A DNA stretch of 64,000 nucleotides from Planctomycetota bacterium. GTDB taxonomy: Bacteria > Planctomycetota > Planctomycetia > Isosphaerales > Isosphaeraceae. Positions 58,641-64,000 of the stretch are shown here, piece by piece. Below the pieces are notes generated by a model. It saw only the letters and a program-made list of their open reading frames with translations. It searched no databases and was not told the origin of the DNA. The position numbers and the translations under genes are program-made. Where the stretch lies: positions 102,313 through 166,312 of the forward strand of contig JAQGHR010000057.1 in the NCBI GenBank assembly GCA_028291545.1, read 5' to 3'. The stretch's first letter is position 1. Every line of letters begins with the position of its first letter.

Positions 58641-61600
58641 ATGCACCGTTCCGCTGCCTCGACGACCCAGGACCTTCTCGACACGATCCTGGCCGAGCGG
58701 ATCATGGTCCTCGATGGTTCGATGGGCGCGTTGATCTTCTCGAAGGAATTGAAGGAGGAGGATGCGCGCGGGAGCCGATTTGCCTCGCATCCGGAAGACA
58801 AGTTTCTGAAGAATTGCACCGATCTCCTGAGCTTGACCCAACCCGAAATCATCGATGAGATTCATCGAGCCTACCTCGAGGCAGGCGCGGACATCATCGA
58901 GACCAACACGTTCAACGCGACCGCCTATGGCATGGAGGAGTTCTCGCTTCAGGAGCATGTCGTTGAGATTAACCGGCGGGCCACGGACATCGCCCGCCGG
59001 GCGGCGGACGATTTCACGCGCCGGAACCCCGACAAGCCTCGCTTCGTGGCCGGCTCGATCGGCCCGACCAGCAAGAACCTCTCGCTCGGTCTCGGTGCCG
59101 ACCCCGGCTGGCGCGCCGTCACTTTTGATGAAGTCGCCGCCAACTACAAAGTCCAGATTCGAGCCCTGATCGAGGCCGGTGTGGACCTCTTGTTGCCGGA
59201 GACCTCATTCGACACCCTGGTCATGAAGGCCTGCCTCTTCGCGATCGAGCAGGTCTTTGAGGAACTGGGCCACCGCATCCCCGTGATGATCTCGGGCACC
59301 ATTTTCGACAACGGCGCCACCCTGTCCGCTCAATTGCCCGAGTCGTTTTATCTGTCGGTCTCTCATATCGACGCCATGAGCGTGGGCCTGAATTGCGCGG
59401 TGGGCGTGGACCAGATGAGACCGGCGTTGGAGAGCCTCGCGCAGGTCTGCAAGACCCGGATTTCTTGCTACCCGAATGCCGGGATGCCCGATGGCATGGG
59501 CGGCTTCCTCGGCGACCGCGACCACATGGCCCGCACCCTGGGCGAGTTCGCCCGCAACGGTTGGCTGAACCTGGTGGGTGGCTGCTGCGGGACTCGTCCC
59601 GACTGGATCGCGGCGATTGCCCGAGAAGTGGCGGGTGTTGCCCCTCGCAAGGTCCCCGATCTTCCGGCCCTCTCCGCCTTCTGCGGCACGATGCCGCTGG
59701 TGGTCCGCCCCGAGTCCAACTTCGTCATGGTCGGCGAGCGTACCAACATCACCGGCTCGAAGAAATTCGCCCGACTGATCAAGGACGAGAAATATGAAGA
59801 GGCGCTGGCCATCGCCCGCGAGCAGGTCGAAAACGGCGCCAACATTCTCGATGTCAACGTGGACGAGGGCATGATCGACGGGGTCGCGGCGATGACCCGC
59901 TTCCTCAACATGATCTCGGCCGAGCCCAAGGTTCAGCCCGTCCCGATCATGATTGACAGCTCGAACTGGGACGTGATCGAAGCCGGGCTCAAGTGCGTCC
60001 AGGGTAAGTCCATCGTCAACTCGATCAGTCTGAAAGAGGGGGTCGAGAAGTTCCTGCATCAGGCCCGCCTGGTTCGCCGCTACGGCGCGGCCGTGGTGGT
60101 GATGGCGTTCACCGACGATGGTGTGATTCCGGGCATCCCGAAAGGGCAAGCGGTCACGCGGGAAGATAAGGTCACGATCTGCTCACACGCCTATAAGCTC
60201 CTGACCGAGGAAGTCGGCTTCCCCCCATCCGATATCATCTTCGACGCCAACATCCTCACGGTCGGCACCGGGATGGAGGAACACGCCAACTATGCCGTCG
60301 AGTTCATCGAGGCGGTTCGAGAGCTGAAGCGTCTCTTCCCCGAATCCAAGACCTCGGGCGGCGTCTCCAACGTCTCGTTCTCCTTCCGCGGAAACGACAC
60401 GGTCCGGGAGGCGATGAATGCCGCGTTCCTCTATCACGCAATCAAGGCCGGGCTGGACATGGGGATCGTCAACCCCGGACAGCTCGAAGTCTACGAGGAG
60501 ATCCCCAAGGAACTTCTGGAACGCGTCGAGGACGTGCTTCTGAACCGCCGACCCGACGCGACCGATCGCCTGACCGACTACGCGGAGACGGTGAAGAAGA
60601 AAGGCAAGAAGGCGGACACGAAGGCCCTCGCCTGGCGCGAGGCCCCGGTCAACGAGCGGCTCAAGCACGCGCTCATCCAGGGGATTACCGACTTCATCGA
60701 CGCTGACACCGAGGAGGCTCGCCAGAACTTCGAGCGGCCGCTCTCGATCATCGAAGGGCCGCTGATGGACGGCATGAACGTCGTCGGCGACCTCTTCGGC
60801 GCGGGCAAGATGTTCCTGCCGCAGGTCGTCAAGTCCGCTCGAGTCATGAAAAAGGCTGTCGCGTATCTCATGCCGTTCATGGAAGCCGAGAAGCTCAAGA
60901 ACGGCGGCGGCGAACGGCAAGCTCGGGGCAAGGTGGTCATCGCAACCGTCAAGGGGGACGTCCACGATATCGGCAAGAACATCGTCGGGGTCGTGCTTGG
61001 ATGTAACGATTACGAGATCATCGACCTCGGCGTCATGGTCCCGTGCGAAACGATTCTTCGGGCCGCTCGCGAGCATTCCGCCGACATGGTGGGCCTGTCC
61101 GGCTTGATCACCCCGAGCCTTGAGGAGATGGTCCATGTCGCCCGCGAGATGCAACGCGAAGGGTTCACGATGCCCCTCCTCATCGGTGGTGCGACCACCA
61201 GCGCCCGCCACACGGCCGTGAAAATTGCGCCGGCCTATTCCGGCCCGGTGGTCCACGTCCGGGACGCCTCACGCTCGGTCAACGTGGTCGATCAACTCAA
61301 TCGCGATGAGACCCGCCCTGAATTCGATCGCGAGAACCGAGCCTCGCAGGAAAGCGAACGCGTGTCCTTCTCGCGTCGTCGCCAGCGAAAGCTCGTGCCC
61401 TACGATGACACCGTGAAGCGGAAGTTTTCCATCGATTGGGCCATGTCTCACGTCCCCAAGCCGTCGTTCACCGGCGCCCGGGTCGTGCGAGACTTCCCCC
61501 TCGCGGAGCTCGTGCACTACATCGATTGGTCTCCGTTCTTCATGACCTGGGAATTGAAGGGTAAGTATCCGAAAATCTTTGACGATCCCCAGTTCGGAGC

Positions 61601-62372
61601 GGAGGCTCGGAAGACGTTCGATGAGGGCCAAGCCCTTCTGCAAAAGCTCGTGAGGACGGACGCCCTCAAGGCCCACGGCGTGTACGGCTTCTTCCCCGCC
61701 AATGCCGACGGCGAGGACGTCATCCTGTACCGCGACGAGACACGATCGAGTCAACTTGTCCGATTTCCCATGTTGCGGCAGCAATGGGAACGCGAAGGCC
61801 AGAAAGACTTCCGATCCCTGGCCGATTACGTCGCGCCGGTTGAGTCCGGGATCGCGGATTACGTCGGTGCGTTCGCCGTGACGGCCGGTCATGGAATCGA
61901 GTCGATCCTGGCCGAATGCCGCGCCGACCACGACGATTACTCGGCGATCATGGCCGAGGCGCTCGCGGACCGCTTGGTTGAGGCGTTTGCCGAACGGCTT
62001 CATCAGATGGCCCGTCGCGACTGGGGCTACGGCAGAGAGGAGCGGCTCTCACCCGAGGATCTGATCGAAGAGAAATATCATGGCATCCGTCCGGCACCAG
62101 GCTATCCATCCTGCCCGGATCACACGGACAAGGCCGCGATCTGGAAGCTTCTGGACGTCGAGGACTCGACCGGAATCCGCCTGACGGAGAGCTTCGCGAT
62201 GTATCCCGGCGCGTCCGTGAGCGGCTTCTATTTCAGCCATCCCGAGGCGCGATATTTCGCCGTCGACCTCCTGACGAAAGACCAGGTCATTTCGTACGCC
62301 TCGCGGAAGCAGCGACCCGTCGCGGAGGTCGAACGTTGGCTCGCACCCAATCTTGGATATGACCCGGATTGA
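58641..62372 (+). CDS. metH: Cobalamin-dependent methionine synthase
   Basis: [83 protein letters not shown]-terminal '[18 protein letters not shown]' activation domain. Confidence 0.97.
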   Translation: MHRSAASTTQDLLDTILAERIMVLDGSMGALIFSKELKEEDARGSRFASHPEDKFLKNCTDLLSLTQPEIIDEIHRAYLEAGADIIETNTFNATAYGMEEFSLQEHVVEINRRATDIARRAADDFTRRNPDKPRFVAGSIGPTSKNLSLGLGADPGWRAVTFDEVAANYKVQIRALIEAGVDLLLPETSFDTLVMKACLFAIEQVFEELGHRIPVMISGTIFDNGATLSAQLPESFYLSVSHIDAMSVGLNCAVGVDQMRPALESLAQVCKTRISCYPNAGMPDGMGGFLGDRDHMARTLGEFARNGWLNLVGGCCGTRPDWIAAIAREVAGVAPRKVPDLPALSAFCGTMPLVVRPESNFVMVGERTNITGSKKFARLIKDEKYEEALAIAREQVENGANILDVNVDEGMIDGVAAMTRFLNMISAEPKVQPVPIMIDSSNWDVIEAGLKCVQGKSIVNSISLKEGVEKFLHQARLVRRYGAAVVVMAFTDDGVIPGIPKGQAVTREDKVTICSHAYKLLTEEVGFPPSDIIFDANILTVGTGMEEHANYAVEFIEAVRELKRLFPESKTSGGVSNVSFSFRGNDTVREAMNAAFLYHAIKAGLDMGIVNPGQLEVYEEIPKELLERVEDVLLNRRPDATDRLTDYAETVKKKGKKADTKALAWREAPVNERLKHALIQGITDFIDADTEEARQNFERPLSIIEGPLMDGMNVVGDLFGAGKMFLPQVVKSARVMKKAVAYLMPFMEAEKLKNGGGERQARGKVVIATVKGDVHDIGKNIVGVVLGCNDYEIIDLGVMVPCETILRAAREHSADMVGLSGLITPSLEEMVHVAREMQREGFTMPLLIGGATTSARHTAVKIAPAYSGPVVHVRDASRSVNVVDQLNRDETRPEFDRENRASQESERVSFSRRRQRKLVPYDDTVKRKFSIDWAMSHVPKPSFTGARVVRDFPLAELVHYIDWSPFFMTWELKGKYPKIFDDPQFGAEARKTFDEGQALLQKLVRTDALKAHGVYGFFPANADGEDVILYRDETRSSQLVRFPMLRQQWEREGQKDFRSLADYVAPVESGIADYVGAFAVTAGHGIESILAECRADHDDYSAIMAEALADRLVEAFAERLHQMARRDWGYGREERLSPEDLIEEKYHGIRPAPGYPSCPDHTDKAAIWKLLDVEDSTGIRLTESFAMYPGASVSGFYFSHPEARYFAVDLLTKDQVISYASRKQRPVAEVERWLAPNLGYDPD

Positions 62373-62452
62373 TGCGAGGCGCATTCGGCGTCGGATTTGC
62401 TCCAACGGTCCTCGCGGAGAGGTCCGTATCGGCATCTCCGCGAGTATGAGCC

Positions 62453-62953
62453 ATGAAACCTGACTTTTTCTCGGTGCCGGTCCTCGTTCTGATCGGTCTG
62501 GCTGGCGCCACGACAGGTCAGTCGACTTCGGATCCTCCGAATCAATCCAAGGCGACTCGATCGTCACCCTCGGAACGGCCCCAGGGCACGAGCAGCCGAA
62601 GGACCGGTTCGGACTATTCTTACTCTAACTCGTATCCATATCATTCGCGGACCGCACCGCAACCACCTCAGTATCACCGGGACTTCGATCCCGGCTATCG
62701 GAACCCCGGTGGCGTCGGTCGCAGAGCGGAATATTACGGGCCGCCCGAGACCTTCGAGAGGCCTTCAGTCCCCGAACGAGTCGCGCGGTTTGGCGACGGC
62801 CCTTCCGCAATCTCGCGAGAAGCCCAGATTCGCGCGCAACAACAAGGGATTGAACGAACCCAGACGCTCAATCAGCACATCGACGCGTATGGCCGCCCCC
62901 TGGGTGTCGGGTATGGATACGGATTCGGGTTCCTCGGAGGGATTCCCTTCTGA
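62453..62953 (+). CDS. Secreted Tyr/Pro-rich hypothetical protein
   Basis: MKPDFFSVPVLVLIGLAGATTGQ signal-like N-terminus; low-complexity SYSNSYPYHSRTAPQPPQYHRDF. Confidence 0.55.
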   Translation: MKPDFFSVPVLVLIGLAGATTGQSTSDPPNQSKATRSSPSERPQGTSSRRTGSDYSYSNSYPYHSRTAPQPPQYHRDFDPGYRNPGGVGRRAEYYGPPETFERPSVPERVARFGDGPSAISREAQIRAQQQGIERTQTLNQHIDAYGRPLGVGYGYGFGFLGGIPF

Positions 62954-62963
62954 AAACGTCTCC

Positions 62964-63731
62964 TCAACCTCCCGGACCCTTGACCTCCTTCACGATCTTC
63001 GTCATCAGGCTCTGGGCTTCCTGCCGGTGCAAGAATCGTCCCTTGGCCGCGATCGCCGCCTCCAGGAGCGGCTTCGCTTCGCCGGCACGACCACGCTCGG
63101 CAAGGTAACGGGCGAATTCGAACACCAGGTCCGCGGAAAGTGGCCCCGAACCGGCCGCGGCGCTCAGGTAGCGCTCCGCATCCTCCGGGATTCCCGATCG
63201 AAGGGCGACGACACCTCGTACTGCAATGGCATCGGGCGATGAGGGAGCGAGCCTCAAGACCAGGTCGCAGACCTTCTGTGCTCGCCTTTTTTTGACCGGA
63301 TCGGACTGTTCGACCAGGGATAAGGCCCAGAGTCCGCCGATACCCGCATCGGTTGGCGATTCGACGTGCAGGGCCTGGAACGTCTGTTCCGCTCGTTGAA
63401 AATCCTTCTTGAGTAGCAGGATCTGTCCGCGGAGCAATCTCGGTTCCACGGCCGTCGGTGCGTATTTTTCGGCCTGCTCGGCGTGCGCCTCGGCCTCGTC
63501 GATCCGGCCCCTGTCCACCAGCCACGAGGCAAACGCCATGTGAACCCTGGGATCGGTCGGCCCATAGGTCAGAGCGGCCTGGAAGCACTTCTCCGCCTTC
63601 GTCCCTTCCCCAGATTCCATGTACAGTGACGCCAGGATCGGCCCGGCCGGACCGAAATTCGTGTCGAGCGCGGCCGCCTTCTTCAACTCCTCGGCCGCGA
63701 GGTTCCGACGAGTCGTGCGAAAGAGGACCAC
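62964..63731 (-). CDS. TPR-repeat protein; coding-like sequence continues in frame upstream to about 63917 with no obvious start
   Basis: TPR-like 'GPILASLYMESGEGTKAEKCFQAALTYGPTDPRVHMAFASWLVDRGRIDEAEAHAEQAEKYAP'; upstream in-frame translation 'AIAEKRSDWATAESILRNWLAIDPRSAEAHQRLG' is also TPR-like. Confidence 0.7.
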   Translation of the reverse strand: MVLFRTTRRNLAAEELKKAAALDTNFGPAGPILASLYMESGEGTKAEKCFQAALTYGPTDPRVHMAFASWLVDRGRIDEAEAHAEQAEKYAPTAVEPRLLRGQILLLKKDFQRAEQTFQALHVESPTDAGIGGLWALSLVEQSDPVKKRRAQKVCDLVLRLAPSSPDAIAVRGVVALRSGIPEDAERYLSAAAGSGPLSADLVFEFARYLAERGRAGEAKPLLEAAIAAKGRFLHRQEAQSLMTKIVKEVKGPGG

Positions 63732-64000
63732 GCCCAGCCTCTGGTGAGCCTCGGCGCTACGCGGGTCGATCGCCAGCCAGTTCCGGAGGATGGATTCCGC
63801 CGTGGCCCAGTCGCTCCGCTTCTCGGCGATCGCCGCCGGAGCCGCGAAGATATCGACCGTGGTCTCGGTCTTTCCTCGTGGCCTAACTGTGTTGCACGAT
63901 CCCTCGGTCTTCGTGTATCACAGGCCGGTGACGCAACTGGGCATCGCCTTGAGGATTGCACCGGCGGAGCCGCGCCATGGACGATCTCTCCCGCTTCTGC

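Overview
The window is a GC-rich, gene-dense chromosomal segment from a planctomycete. The assignment rests on LEPR/LEPxxLLSA N-termini, DUF1549/DUF1553 plus DUF1501 pairs, DUF1559 prepilin-like genes, a PVC-type single-CxxCH heme protein, an ECF sigma factor with a long C-terminal extension and a YTV-type cysteine-rich repeat protein. An Isosphaeraceae-like host is my inference. I support about 40 CDS. Housekeeping genes include msrA, an ABC-F ATPase, mnmA, larB, nnrD, argB/argD/argF/argJ, rph, rdgB, an AlkD-like gene and metH. Several hairpin terminators and one dispersed hairpin repeat are also visible. I recognised no tRNA, rRNA, CRISPR array, transposase or prophage by eye. The best candidate for a little-described system is a minus-strand group at 13.1-16.4 kb: a plant/Plasmodium-type phosphoethanolamine N-methyltransferase (PMT), an APC permease, and a phosphatidylcholine-synthase-like CDP-alcohol phosphatidyltransferase whose start overlaps the permease stop. 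This suggests an alternative bacterial phosphocholine/phosphatidylcholine route. Other leads are the 48-bp-period YTV/VTT protein, a four-copy W-[IL]-G-Q-D-G-x-D-L-[VM]-G module in a LEPR-type beta-helix protein, an ECF sigma factor fused to TM, TIGR03067-like and polysaccharide-export-like regions, and an orphan larB next to nnrD. All names come from reading protein motifs; no database searches were run.
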